A stretch of DNA of 64,000 bases from Bacteroidales bacterium (GTDB lineage: Bacteria; Bacteroidota; Bacteroidia; Bacteroidales; F082). Of this stretch, positions 52,337 through 61,700 are shown piece by piece (the stretch's first letter is position 1; every line of letters begins with the position of its first letter). The stretch is taken from NCBI GenBank assembly GCA_016291135.1, contig JAEFAE010000005.1:62001-126000 (forward strand), given 5' to 3'. Below the pieces are notes generated by a model, which ran no database searches, had not been told where the DNA came from, and was given only the letters and a program-made list of their open reading frames with translations. Position numbers and translations under genes: made by a program.

Positions 52337-52981
52337 ATGACCGGACCCCAACAACTTATCGTAGCCGTCATCGTTGTATTCGTGATCGCCTTCGCCATCA
52401 CAATGATTGTGTTGAACAAACATGCGAATAACATGATTTCGACCAATAAGAAATTGGTGGAAAACCAAAACGCCCTACTGGAACAAAACACGCAACACAA
52501 GATCAACTTGGAAAAACGCATCGATGAGTTGGAAGAGGAGCTAAAACACCACATCGTTGATGAAGTCACGCTACTGCAAGAACAGACCCGCCAACATCGT
52601 GAACATTTTGAGCTGACCGCCAACATGAGCGACGAAGAGCTGATGAACTGGATCGACCAAGAGATGGATGAAAAGCGGCTCTACACCGATAGTAACCTGA
52701 CACTGAAAACGATGGCCAAGGCGCTGGGACTGACGCAAAAACGATTGTGCACACTTTTCAAAAACAACGAAAAATACACCAGTTTGGGCGACTATCTGAA
52801 CGAGAAACGCCTGCTCTTGGCTTGCCGTCTGTTGCGCGAGAATCCCAATTGGACCATCGAAGCCGTGGGGACGGAGGCCGGATTCGGAAGCCGCCGCACT
52901 TTCCAGATGGAGATGAAACGCCGACTCGGCATCACACCTTTACAATACCGGCAAAGTACGGAAAGCGTCATTTCCCAATAA
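52337..52981 (+). CDS. Membrane-anchored AraC family regulator
   Basis: 214 residues. One N-terminal membrane helix (LIVAVIVVFVIAFAITMIVL, about 7-26) leads to a coiled coil (about 40-85, LEKRIDELEEELKHH) and a C-terminal AraC double helix-turn-helix (about 105-210: TLKTMAKALGLTQKRLCTLF and IEAVGTEAGFGSRRTFQMEMKRRLGITPLQYR). This layout, without a sensor domain, resembles the cytoplasmic part of Bacteroidota hybrid regulators. The ATG at 52337 is the first after the -7 box. It overlaps the convergent membrane-protein gene by 14 bp. The target is probably the neighbouring surface protein cluster. Confidence 0.87.
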   Translation: MTGPQQLIVAVIVVFVIAFAITMIVLNKHANNMISTNKKLVENQNALLEQNTQHKINLEKRIDELEEELKHHIVDEVTLLQEQTRQHREHFELTANMSDEELMNWIDQEMDEKRLYTDSNLTLKTMAKALGLTQKRLCTLFKNNEKYTSLGDYLNEKRLLLACRLLRENPNWTIEAVGTEAGFGSRRTFQMEMKRRLGITPLQYRQSTESVISQ

Positions 52982-53582
52982 GCACCCGCCGTTGCACCCA
53001 AGCGTACACCACGATGACAGCGATGGTGGGAATCTCCATCGGCAGGTTGGCCAACCCCGACTCAGGACCGACGATCAGGAAAGAGACCACGGGTAAAATG
53101 CTGGAAACCAAAATATAAAGCACCATCCAAAGCCCCACTTGCCACAGCCTCCCACGATAGTTATACATCAAGAGACAACCCAAAGGAACATAAACCAACA
53201 TCAACGACACCGCCAGAGGAAGCCCTACACTGAACATGATGGCAGGAATCATCCCTGTCACAAATCCAGCAAGGTTCAGCGCAATGACCACCCACCACCA
53301 TATCTTGAACGGACGATACAGCGGCTTCATGCCTCGCATCAAACCCACATACATCACCACAGGTCCTAATGTCTGAACGATCGCACTCACCCAAGAGAGG
53401 TGGGCGTCGTTGAACCAATGCATCAGCGGCGACCAATTAAGAACGGCCTGAAACAGATAGCAAACAAACGCTGCCTCAATAAGCCAACGAGGCAAACCAG
53501 CGTCCAGGTGATTTACCGTGCATTGGTCCTCGATACTGACCGCATCCTCAACAATCGCTTGCTGTTGCTCTTTCGTTTTCAT
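52968..53582 (-). CDS. Integral membrane protein of unknown function
   Basis: 204 residues with about six membrane helices (LIEAAFVCYLFQAVLNW, WVSAIVQTLGPVVMYVGLM, WWWVVIALNLAGFVTGMIP, IMFSVGLPLAVSLMLVYVP, VGLWMVLYILVSSILPVVSFL, IPTIAVIVVYAWV). The N-terminus is cytoplasmic and polar. No family is recognised. A TATCTTTG -7 box at 53588-53595 ends 5 bp before the ATG, so the mRNA would have almost no leader. Convergent with, and overlapping, the AraC gene; the pair is flanked by TGCGCA sites on both sides. Confidence 0.78.
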   Translation of the reverse strand: MKTKEQQQAIVEDAVSIEDQCTVNHLDAGLPRWLIEAAFVCYLFQAVLNWSPLMHWFNDAHLSWVSAIVQTLGPVVMYVGLMRGMKPLYRPFKIWWWVVIALNLAGFVTGMIPAIMFSVGLPLAVSLMLVYVPLGCLLMYNYRGRLWQVGLWMVLYILVSSILPVVSFLIVGPESGLANLPMEIPTIAVIVVYAWVQRRVLIGK

Positions 53583-53587
53583 GACTG

Positions 53588-53732
53588 CAAAGATACGTTA
53601 TTATCACTTTGTGGAGCGCGATGTTCTCGTTGGTGGACGGCGCAAAGAAATGCATTTCTGCGCAAAGCAGGATTATCTGCGCAACAAGCCAAAAAAAGTC
53701 CCATCAGATGTCATTCCCTTAGTATATTTTTG
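53588..53732. promoter_or_regulatory. Intergenic control region with two TGCGCA sites
   Basis: Minus-strand TATCTTTG (53588-53595) serves the membrane-protein gene. Plus-strand TATTTTTG (53725-53732) serves the downstream lipoprotein cluster, with no good -33. TGCGCA palindromes at 53659-53664 and 53678-53683 lie about 40-65 bp upstream of the plus-strand box, a typical activator distance. Confidence 0.5.
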
Positions 53733-53783
53733 TTTTTTTAAATAAGAAAAGCGACGGATTTATCACATCGCATCAGAACGCAA

Positions 53784-54893
53784 ATGTCTTTTTGCTGCAA
53801 AAATAGGAACCGATTTGTCCGCATGATTTTATGTGGATGGATGTTGTTGGCGATCATGGTGGGCTGCACCAAGGATCCCATCATCCTGCCGAATCCCGAC
53901 GAAGAACAACCCAGCGGAGCGCCGCTAGTCATTGTCATCTATGGCCCCAACTCGTTAGGCGATCGTTCCTATTGCGACATGATTTACACCGGCGTGGAAA
54001 AGGCCGCCCAACAACACGGTTTGCGCACTTTACAGTTCTCGCCTGAGAGCGAAGAGGAAGGACTGGCCTACTTGGAGACCATCATCAGCGAGATGGAACA
54101 AGCCTCTGACACGGTGCGCCGACTGCTCATCACCCCCGGCGTGGGCTACGACGCCTACCTCCGCGCCAACAGCCACCGTCTGGAATCCAACCCCCGCGCC
54201 GACTTGCTCTATCTGGAAACCTCCACGCCGCTCGAAAGCAAAGGCTCAACACTCTACATCAACTACTACGGTGCGATGTACATGGGTGGTTGCATGGTGC
54301 ATTACACTACTTACAACTACACCGACAAAGAAGTGGTGTCGTTGGTGTTGGCCAACCCTTACACGGAATCGGTGCGCGAGGCGGGTGAGGGTTTTGTGGC
54401 GGGCTTCAACGACACGCAGGGCCTTGAACCCTTGGAACTGCACATCCGTTACTTGAGTCAGGAACCCGCCGGTGGATTCACGCTGAGCGACACGGCCGCC
54501 ATCCGCATCATCAGAGAGGAAAGCACCTGCCCTGGCGATTTTTCAGAAAGCATTACGCTGGTACCCGTTTGTGGCGGCGCCATGCATAGCCTGATACGTG
54601 CCATCCGAGGAACCCTACTGTTTGCCATGAACCAATACATAGGCATCGACGGCGACATGAATGCCGACAACTTGTCATGCCCCTTCTCCATCGTGAAACA
54701 TGTCGATAGGGTGATGGAAGACTATGTCGGGATGTGGCTTGAGGGTACGATGCCCAAGCACCAAACCCTCGGCCTGGCCGATGGAGCCACAGGGGTCATC
54801 GTCGGCAACTTTTTTGTACCCAACGATTTGAATCTCATTGATATAGATAGTTTGTGGCAAGTGGCGGTAGAGAAAGAGAAAAGAAGACTTTAG
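53784..54893 (+). CDS. Lipoprotein, BMP/PnrA-like periplasmic-binding fold
   Basis: 369 residues (356 from an in-frame ATG at 53823, which starts just before the hydrophobic segment). Lipobox IMVGC. The mature domain resembles the basic membrane protein/PnrA family of substrate-binding proteins: VIYGPNSLGDRSYCDMIYTGVEKAAQQHG, a mid domain with YGAMYMGGCMVHYT and VVSLVLANPYTESVREAGEGFVAGF, and YIGIDGDMNADN near the hinge. No ABC transporter gene is present, so it probably binds a ligand or acts as a surface receptor rather than feeding a permease. It is the first gene of a cluster continuing to the window end. Confidence 0.72.
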   Translation: MSFCCKNRNRFVRMILCGWMLLAIMVGCTKDPIILPNPDEEQPSGAPLVIVIYGPNSLGDRSYCDMIYTGVEKAAQQHGLRTLQFSPESEEEGLAYLETIISEMEQASDTVRRLLITPGVGYDAYLRANSHRLESNPRADLLYLETSTPLESKGSTLYINYYGAMYMGGCMVHYTTYNYTDKEVVSLVLANPYTESVREAGEGFVAGFNDTQGLEPLELHIRYLSQEPAGGFTLSDTAAIRIIREESTCPGDFSESITLVPVCGGAMHSLIRAIRGTLLFAMNQYIGIDGDMNADNLSCPFSIVKHVDRVMEDYVGMWLEGTMPKHQTLGLADGATGVIVGNFFVPNDLNLIDIDSLWQVAVEKEKRRL

Positions 54894-54916
54894 AATTTAG
54901 AATTTAGAATATAGAG
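54889..54916. repeat. 7-bp tandem repeat spacer
   Basis: Four heptads, TTTAGAA three times and TATAGAG, running from inside the stop codon of the preceding gene to the base before the next gene's TTG start. The same heptad in the opposite orientation (CTAAATT) occurs within the coding sequence at 62164-62191. Confidence 0.8.
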
Positions 54917-57220
54917 TTGGAAAATAAGAAATATAATTGGGTTGCTTTTTTCTTCTTCATCCTTTGCTTGACGGGATGTCATAAGGAAGATGAATACATC
55001 TACCAGGACAGTCGTAGATGGGTGGAGAAGACGGTGGCGGTAGTGGCACCGACCTCCGACCCCATCATGAAGGCCCGTCTGGAACGTACGGCTGACTGGA
55101 TGTTGCAAAACCTGCACAACGCCCAACTGCACGACACGCTCTGCATCGACCTGAAACTGGAATGGTATGATGAAGACGCCGAGGACATGGCTGCTTTAGG
55201 CGAGGAGTTGGCCTCACGCGACGATGTGATGGCCGTCATCGGGCCCTTCAACAACGACCGCGCCAACCGCTTTGCTCCCTATTGCCAACGGACCAACAAG
55301 CCGCTCATCCTGCCCACCGCCACCAGCGAGTCGCTCATCCGCCGTTTCGCCATCACCAGCACCGGCGACGGCCAACGGCCTTTCCTGTGGTCGCTTACCG
55401 AGACCGACATCTCACAGTCGGAGGTGATGCTCAGCCTCTGTGCCACCTACCTGCAACAATATCCCGACGTAGTGATCAGCGAAATGTCCTCGTTAGCCGC
55501 CCTCTTCACGCCCAACAACAGCTATGGGCAGACTTTCTATGACTGGGCGCCCTTCCAGGCCACCGAGTTAGGCATCAACTTCAATTGGTGCGAGAAGTAC
55601 CAAAACGACGATCAGTTCTACCAGCGTCTGCAAAGCTACTATGACGAAATAGGAGCATACTTTTTTAGTTTATACATTCCCTCCTTAATTGTAACCGAAA
55701 ATGCGGAGCAACTCTACCAGATCGCCCGTATGCGTAGCCTGTGGTTGGAAATCGACCCCGACGACCCTGCGGGCGACAACGATGAAGAGGCCTATCTCCG
55801 CGTGGTTTATGCCCCCGTCTATCTTGCCCTGTCTAACCTCACCGATGAGGCCATCGAAGCCCTTGGTCCCCGTGGTGTGGCACTCACCAGCGGCTATAAA
55901 GGCTATTCACCCTACGCCGACCCCACCACTGGCTTTGAGATGAGCTACGAGAGCCTTTTCGGCGTGAAGCCCACCTTCGCCGAATGCAAGTTCTACGATG
56001 CCCTGCTGCTCTCCGCCTTCGCGGCAAGCTATATGGAACACCAACACACCGACAACCTGAACGATGCCATCATCGCCATCACCACCACCGACAACCTCCT
56101 CAACGGTGCCGCCTGGAGCGAGATGGGCATGGAACTCTACCTGACCAGCCTCGAACGGGGCAAGTTGATCGGATTCAAAGGCGCCTGCGGTGCCGTACAA
56201 TTCGACAAGGATTGCTATACCGCCGCACTCAACACCACCTACGTCAACTGGGTTATTATTGACGGCCGTGTGCAGCATCAGGGCTATTACAGCACCTCAG
56301 GGAGCGTGCAAACGGGCGAGGCCTTGGCTTCGTGGAACTGGATCGCCAGCAATGCCGCCGCTGCCTTCGACGCGCAATATGGCGGCTCGTCCGACCTCAC
56401 CTACCCGGCCATGACCGACCAGTACGCCGTATTGGTGCAAGGCAGCAACGGCTGGAGCAACTACCGTCACGAGGCCGACGTGCTCAACGTGTATCAGATG
56501 CTGAAAGCCGGCGGCTACGACGACGACCATATCATCATGGTTTTGGCCGACGAAGTGGCTACTGCACCCGAGAACACCGACTATGGCGCTGTCCGCACCG
56601 ACCCCAACGGTCCCAACCTGCGCGAAGGCGCCGTCATCGACTACCGCAGTGTTGACCTCACCCCGCAAGACATCGTCAACATCTTGCAAGGCACCCCCAC
56701 CAGCCGTACGCCTGTGGTGCTGCCTGGCGGCTCGGGACACAACGTCTTCTTCTTCTGGAGCGGACACGGCCGTAGCGTGCCTGCCGGTGGCGTGAACGAG
56801 ATGACATGGCGCGACCAGCCCGCTGGCAACGGCATGACCGCTGAGCTCCTTGCCCAGACCCTCTCGCAGATGGCCGCGCAAGGGCGTTTCCGCCAGATGC
56901 TCATCTGCCTCGAACCCTGTTTCTCGTCCAACATGGGCAAAGCCCTGGAAGGGATTCCCGGCCTGTTGGCCATCTGCGCCGCCGGACCCTACGAGCAGTC
57001 GTTTGCCGACTCGTGGAGCAACGAGTTGGGCATCTGGATGTGCGACCGCTTCAGTCGCAACCTCGTGGGCCACGCCACCACCCACCCCAACGGCACCTAC
57101 CGCGACCTCTACCTCTACTGCGCCCAACACACCCTCGGCTCGCACGTCAGTATCTTCAACCACAATAACTTCGGTAATCTTTATACCTTACAAACCCGTG
57201 ACTTTTTTATGAATGAATAA
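54917..57220 (+). CDS. Lipoprotein: Leu/Ile/Val-binding-type domain fused to C13 legumain-like protease
   Basis: 767 residues from a TTG start (no ATG is available before the signal), with lipobox ILCLTGC (Cys21). Residues about 36-440 form a type 1 periplasmic-binding fold like branched-chain amino acid receptors: VAVVAPTSDPIMKARLERTA, VMAVIGPFNNDRANRFAPYCQ, PLILPTATSESLIRRF and LFTPNNSYGQTFYDWA. A linker leads to a C13 peptidase-like domain (about 510-740): YAVLVQGSNGWSNYRHEADV, DDDHIIMVLADEV, catalytic His617 in FFFWSGHGRS and Cys668 in LICLEPCFSSNM. Legumain relatives cut after Asn or Asp or act as transamidases. The joining of the two folds in one lipoprotein is unusual. Spacer before it is a 7-bp repeat. 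Confidence 0.83.
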   Translation: MENKKYNWVAFFFFILCLTGCHKEDEYIYQDSRRWVEKTVAVVAPTSDPIMKARLERTADWMLQNLHNAQLHDTLCIDLKLEWYDEDAEDMAALGEELASRDDVMAVIGPFNNDRANRFAPYCQRTNKPLILPTATSESLIRRFAITSTGDGQRPFLWSLTETDISQSEVMLSLCATYLQQYPDVVISEMSSLAALFTPNNSYGQTFYDWAPFQATELGINFNWCEKYQNDDQFYQRLQSYYDEIGAYFFSLYIPSLIVTENAEQLYQIARMRSLWLEIDPDDPAGDNDEEAYLRVVYAPVYLALSNLTDEAIEALGPRGVALTSGYKGYSPYADPTTGFEMSYESLFGVKPTFAECKFYDALLLSAFAASYMEHQHTDNLNDAIIAITTTDNLLNGAAWSEMGMELYLTSLERGKLIGFKGACGAVQFDKDCYTAALNTTYVNWVIIDGRVQHQGYYSTSGSVQTGEALASWNWIASNAAAAFDAQYGGSSDLTYPAMTDQYAVLVQGSNGWSNYRHEADVLNVYQMLKAGGYDDDHIIMVLADEVATAPENTDYGAVRTDPNGPNLREGAVIDYRSVDLTPQDIVNILQGTPTSRTPVVLPGGSGHNVFFFWSGHGRSVPAGGVNEMTWRDQPAGNGMTAELLAQTLSQMAAQGRFRQMLICLEPCFSSNMGKALEGIPGLLAICAAGPYEQSFADSWSNELGIWMCDRFSRNLVGHATTHPNGTYRDLYLYCAQHTLGSHVSIFNHNNFGNLYTLQTRDFFMNE

Positions 57221-57273
57221 ACAATTAAAAAACATAAACAATTAATAATCAATTATTTAAAAACATTCTAAAA

Positions 57274-57882
57274 ATGAAACGTAACATTTTATTGACCCTG
57301 GCCGCCGTCGTGGTTTGCGGCCTGGCAGTGACCCTGTTCACCCAATGTAAAAAAGAAAACAAGAACCCTGAGGTGAAGATGATGTACTATGTCTCCGTCA
57401 GTCCCGACGTGCTCAACGTGGCCGACGTGGAAATCAACTACCTCGACGCTACCGGTGCCAAACAGAAAGAAGTCTTGACCGACTCCGTCTGGCGTAAACC
57501 CATGACGACCAACACCCTGCCTCTCACCGAGGGCGTCTGGGCCAAACTCACCCCCAAGGCTTCCATCGCCGAGGGCAACTACCAACTGCGCATTCACACT
57601 GTCGCCGCCTACGACATCACCCTAACCGACGGCACAAATGCGCATGGTGGTTGGGAAAACAGTGACAGCGACATCACTATTGTCCAAAACTCAGAAGAAG
57701 TGTCCGCCTGGTGTGCCCAAAGCCCCGCAATAGCCTGCATCATCGATAAGGAGGGCAATTCCGAAAATACCCAGATTGATTTTGGTGGCAACTCTTATTA
57801 TGATAAGTTTAAAGACTTGGGTTGTGTTTTCTGGTGCTGGCTTTTTGGAAATGACCCAGAAGAGTGCTGCGATACGTGGTAA
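57274..57882 (+). CDS. Small lipoprotein with Cys-rich C-terminus
   Basis: 202 residues: N-terminal hydrophobic segment and possible lipobox TLFTQC (Cys25). The middle is beta-rich (MMYYVSVSPDVLNVADVEINYLDATG, ANYQLR-like strands in GNYQLRIHTVAAYDITL). The C-terminal end is very unusual, GCVFWCWLFGNDPEECCDTW, with four Cys and three Trp in twenty residues. No family recognised. It lies 53 bp after the C13 gene and 47 bp before the next lipoprotein, so it is likely cotranscribed; it could be a partner, substrate or disulfide-linked tail. Confidence 0.62.
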   Translation: MKRNILLTLAAVVVCGLAVTLFTQCKKENKNPEVKMMYYVSVSPDVLNVADVEINYLDATGAKQKEVLTDSVWRKPMTTNTLPLTEGVWAKLTPKASIAEGNYQLRIHTVAAYDITLTDGTNAHGGWENSDSDITIVQNSEEVSAWCAQSPAIACIIDKEGNSENTQIDFGGNSYYDKFKDLGCVFWCWLFGNDPEECCDTW

Positions 57883-57929
57883 CGTATTGTGATAAACTGA
57901 AAAAGCAAACCTCTAAATAACGATACACA

Positions 57930-58709
57930 ATGAAGAAAATATTGGCATTACTGGTCCTTGCGACCATCGTCTTCGCAGGCTGCACCAAAGACAAAGTCAA
58001 CAACCTCGAAGAGCAGATCATCGGCAAATGGATGACAGCCGACATCAACGGCCAGCCCGCACCGACTAACGAGAAGGTGGTGCTCACCTTCATCTCGGAT
58101 ACCAAGGCAACCATGAGCGCTTCCATCGACCATCAGGAAGGTGGTTCTCCTTGGGATGTTTTGGCTGAAGAAAAAGTCTCCATCAATGGCAACACGGTCA
58201 CACTAACCGGCCAGCCCGACGAAAACAGGACGATCGTGGACGAAAACAACATCACTGCCATCAATGACAGGGAGTTTACCACGAATCGTACCATAACCAT
58301 TACAATGGATGGCTCTGAGGTGGTCACCAGACAATTTGTCGACCGCTTCGTCAAGGTTAACGACGACTACAAGCAGGCCGTCCTCGGCACCTGGGAAGGC
58401 CATGTCACCAGCGATCAGTCGGAATATGACGACTACCTCGAGCACCGCTGGCAGTACAACGCCGACGGCACTTACGTTTACTACAACAAGGACGGCAACA
58501 ACTGGATCCCCAATCCCCTCAACACCCTCAACGAATACTTCGTGGACGGCAACCTGCTCTGCATGCGCTGGATCAACAACGGCGCCGAGTACCGCGAATG
58601 GTGGGAGGTTGCCTCCATCGAGGACAACGTCATGAGCTGGACCGCCCTCCGCAAAAAAGCCGACGGCACCACCTACACCGCCAGCTTCAGCATGGTGAAG
58701 GTACAATAA
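57930..58709 (+). CDS. Lipoprotein with two lipocalin-like domains
   Basis: 259 residues; lipobox ATIVFAGC (Cys18). Two similar units each begin with a G-x-W signature: IIGKWMTADINGQPA (about 30-44) and VLGTWEGHVTSDQ (about 150-162). Each has strand-rich repeats with TxxxADGTYxYY-like features, the Bacteroidota lipocalin-like (DUF4923/5004) style. Probably a surface or periplasmic binding lipoprotein; ligand unknown. It sits 47 bp after the Cys-rich lipoprotein and 55 bp before the T9SS protein. Confidence 0.72.
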   Translation: MKKILALLVLATIVFAGCTKDKVNNLEEQIIGKWMTADINGQPAPTNEKVVLTFISDTKATMSASIDHQEGGSPWDVLAEEKVSINGNTVTLTGQPDENRTIVDENNITAINDREFTTNRTITITMDGSEVVTRQFVDRFVKVNDDYKQAVLGTWEGHVTSDQSEYDDYLEHRWQYNADGTYVYYNKDGNNWIPNPLNTLNEYFVDGNLLCMRWINNGAEYREWWEVASIEDNVMSWTALRKKADGTTYTASFSMVKVQ

Positions 58710-58764
58710 ATAATAATCCAATAGAAACAATCTGATAACCAATAAATTAACACACAAATAGGAG

Positions 58765-61700
58765 ATGAAAAGAAAAACACTCCTTTTCTTGATGCTGATG
58801 GCGATGTTCTCGCCTTTGGCATTGAACGCACAAATAGTGCTTTTGTCTGAGAACTTCGACGACATGACAGGGAACTTCAGCGACAACTATTCTGCCGATG
58901 GATGGTTTGCTTACAATGCGGGTAACGGCCACAACTGGAGCCTTAACACCTATTCCAATTATGCGCACAGCGGATCAAAAAGCGCGGAGTATTTTTATAC
59001 TCAAAGCAATGGGGCAAACTGCTATCTGGTATCTGCTCCGTTTGACGTAAATGCCAATGCGTCTGAACTCAGCGTAAGCCTGTGGGAGAGGGTTCGTAAT
59101 TCGAATAATGCCGAAACGTTTAGTGTGTTCTTCGTAAAGGCAAGTGATGTACCCACAGCAGCTGCTGTTGCTTCCGCAACGCGGTATAGCGCTATTGCAT
59201 CTGCTTCCTATACCAACAATACCTTTGTCGAGAGGTCTGGTTCCGTCACGAGTGCCGCGCTTGCCGGCCAAAGCGTTAGAGTAGTTGTTCACTGCACTTC
59301 TCCTGCTAACCGGTATGCGCTCTACATTGACGACATTACCGTCACGGAAACGATAACAACTGACCCCTATATCACACTCGAGCCTGCTACCGCAACGATA
59401 AGCTATGGATTCACGGAAACCCTTACCGCTACATACCACAATGTAAGCGGCACACCCACCATCACATACAGTTCAAGCAATACCAGCGTGGCCACAGTGA
59501 GCGGCAGCGGCACCACGGCCACTGTGACTGGCGTGGCCCCTGGCACTGCTACCATTACCGCAATCATGATAATTGACGAAAGTGATTACACCGCCACTTG
59601 CACCATCACCGTTACAGAACCAAGCTATTGCACACCTTATTATTCTAATTCCGACGCCGATTACATCTATATCGCTGGTTTCAGCACTGAGGATGGCGAG
59701 ACCAATATCAGCAACACGGGCACTTCGTTATCCTCTGGCGGTTACTTCGACTACTTCAACTCCCATTCCGCATCAGCAGAGGCTGGACAAACCATCGGAT
59801 TCACCGTCACCCCTGGAAGCTTCGTCCCTACGATGAAATACGGCATGTGGATTGACTGGAATCAGGACTATGATTTCAATGATGTTGGCGAAAATGTGGC
59901 TATTCAGAACAGCGGCATCCAAACCAATTGGACTGGCATCATCTCCATTCCTATCACCACGCTCCCCGGAAGCTATCGCGTACGTATTGAGGGAATGTAC
60001 TCTGGAGATGTTGATTTAAACCCATGTGTTGATGGACATAATGGGGAAGCGGAAGACTACCAGCTTATTGTGCTTCCGGCTTCATCCTGCCCCAAGCCCA
60101 GCAACGTCCAACTATCTGCTTCAGACGACATAGTAACCGTCACATGGAGCGGCTATGCCTCCTCTTATAATATCAATATCAACGGTACCGTGACCAACAA
60201 CGTCACCAGCCCTTATGTCTTCACGGGTGAATTATCAACCACCTACACCATCATGCTTCAAGCCAACTGCGAAGGTAATGAAACCAGCGATTGGAGCAAC
60301 CCTAAAAACATCACAATAGACTGCTTAGAGGAAGACAAATGCGCCGTTACCGTTACCTTTACCGACTTATGGGGTGAAGCCTCTGGATATATGTATGTGG
60401 CAGATGCCAACACGAACACTATTTTGGCTGAGATCACACTCAATAATAACTCAGAGACGATCCAAATCTATGTTTGCGACGGCACTGAACTTGATTTCTA
60501 TTACTACGCCCAAGACTATTACGCATACCAAAACGGTTATATCATCACGGCCCCCACGGGTGAAGTGATCGCTGAGCATGAGGGCTGCGAAGACCCATTT
60601 GATGAATGCTCAGCACCTAATGATGGCATTGTCGCCTCTTACACCATGAACTGCCCTCATGATTGCACAACACCGTCTGAGCTACAAGCCGAAGTCACGG
60701 GTAACACTGCCAAACTTCGCTGGTCAAGTAACCAAGAAAGCTACAATGTACAATACCGTAAAGTGCTCTTCTACGAAGACTTCGAAAATGGCTTGCCTGA
60801 TACTTGGACCACCATCGACAACAATGGTGATGGTTACGACTGGTATGTTGACAATAATATCGAAATAGCCCATGGTGGCACACACATAGCTGCTTCTGCA
60901 AGTTACGTTTACGACAACGATGTTCACAACATCTCTCCCGACAACTGGCTGATTACGCCCCAGGTTGAACTCAATGGCACCATGAGCGTGTGGTTGCGCA
61001 GCGCACTATATTGGCAACCCGATAATTTCGCCATCTATGTCTCTACGAATGGCAATTCCGTTGAAGACTTCAACACCATTTTGGTTGCAGAAAATATAGC
61101 AGGAGGAGAATACACGGAATATACTGCTGATTTGAGCAGCTATAACGGACAAGCAGGTTACATTGCTATCCGCCATTTCAACTCCGAAGGTATGCGCTTG
61201 CTTCTTGACGACTTCCGCATCTACGACAACGACATACAAAGCGCAACCGCTACTTCAGGATCCTTAACCATCAACGATTTGGATTCTAATTCCTCCTATG
61301 AGTGGCAAGTGCAGGGCATCAACCAAGACTGCGACGGAGGCACTACTGAATGGAGTGAATGTGCTTTCTTCACCACGCCTATCGCATACACCCTCTTCAT
61401 CGGCGGCTATGAAGAAGACTTTGAAGATCCCGATGGCGGCTACTACCTCATCGCTTCGCCTGTCACCGTGAATCCTGCCGATGCGATCGATTCCTATACG
61501 CAACAAAGCATGATCGATGGCAAATTCGACCTCTACTACTTCGACCAAAGCCAAGACCTTGAGTGGATCAACTACAAAGGCAACAATGGCAACTTCAACC
61601 TCGAGCCTGGCAAGGGCTACCTCTACGCCCACAATACTTTTGGCATGTTCACCCTCACCGGCACGCCTTACAGCGGCAATGGCGTCATTGAGCTGGATTA

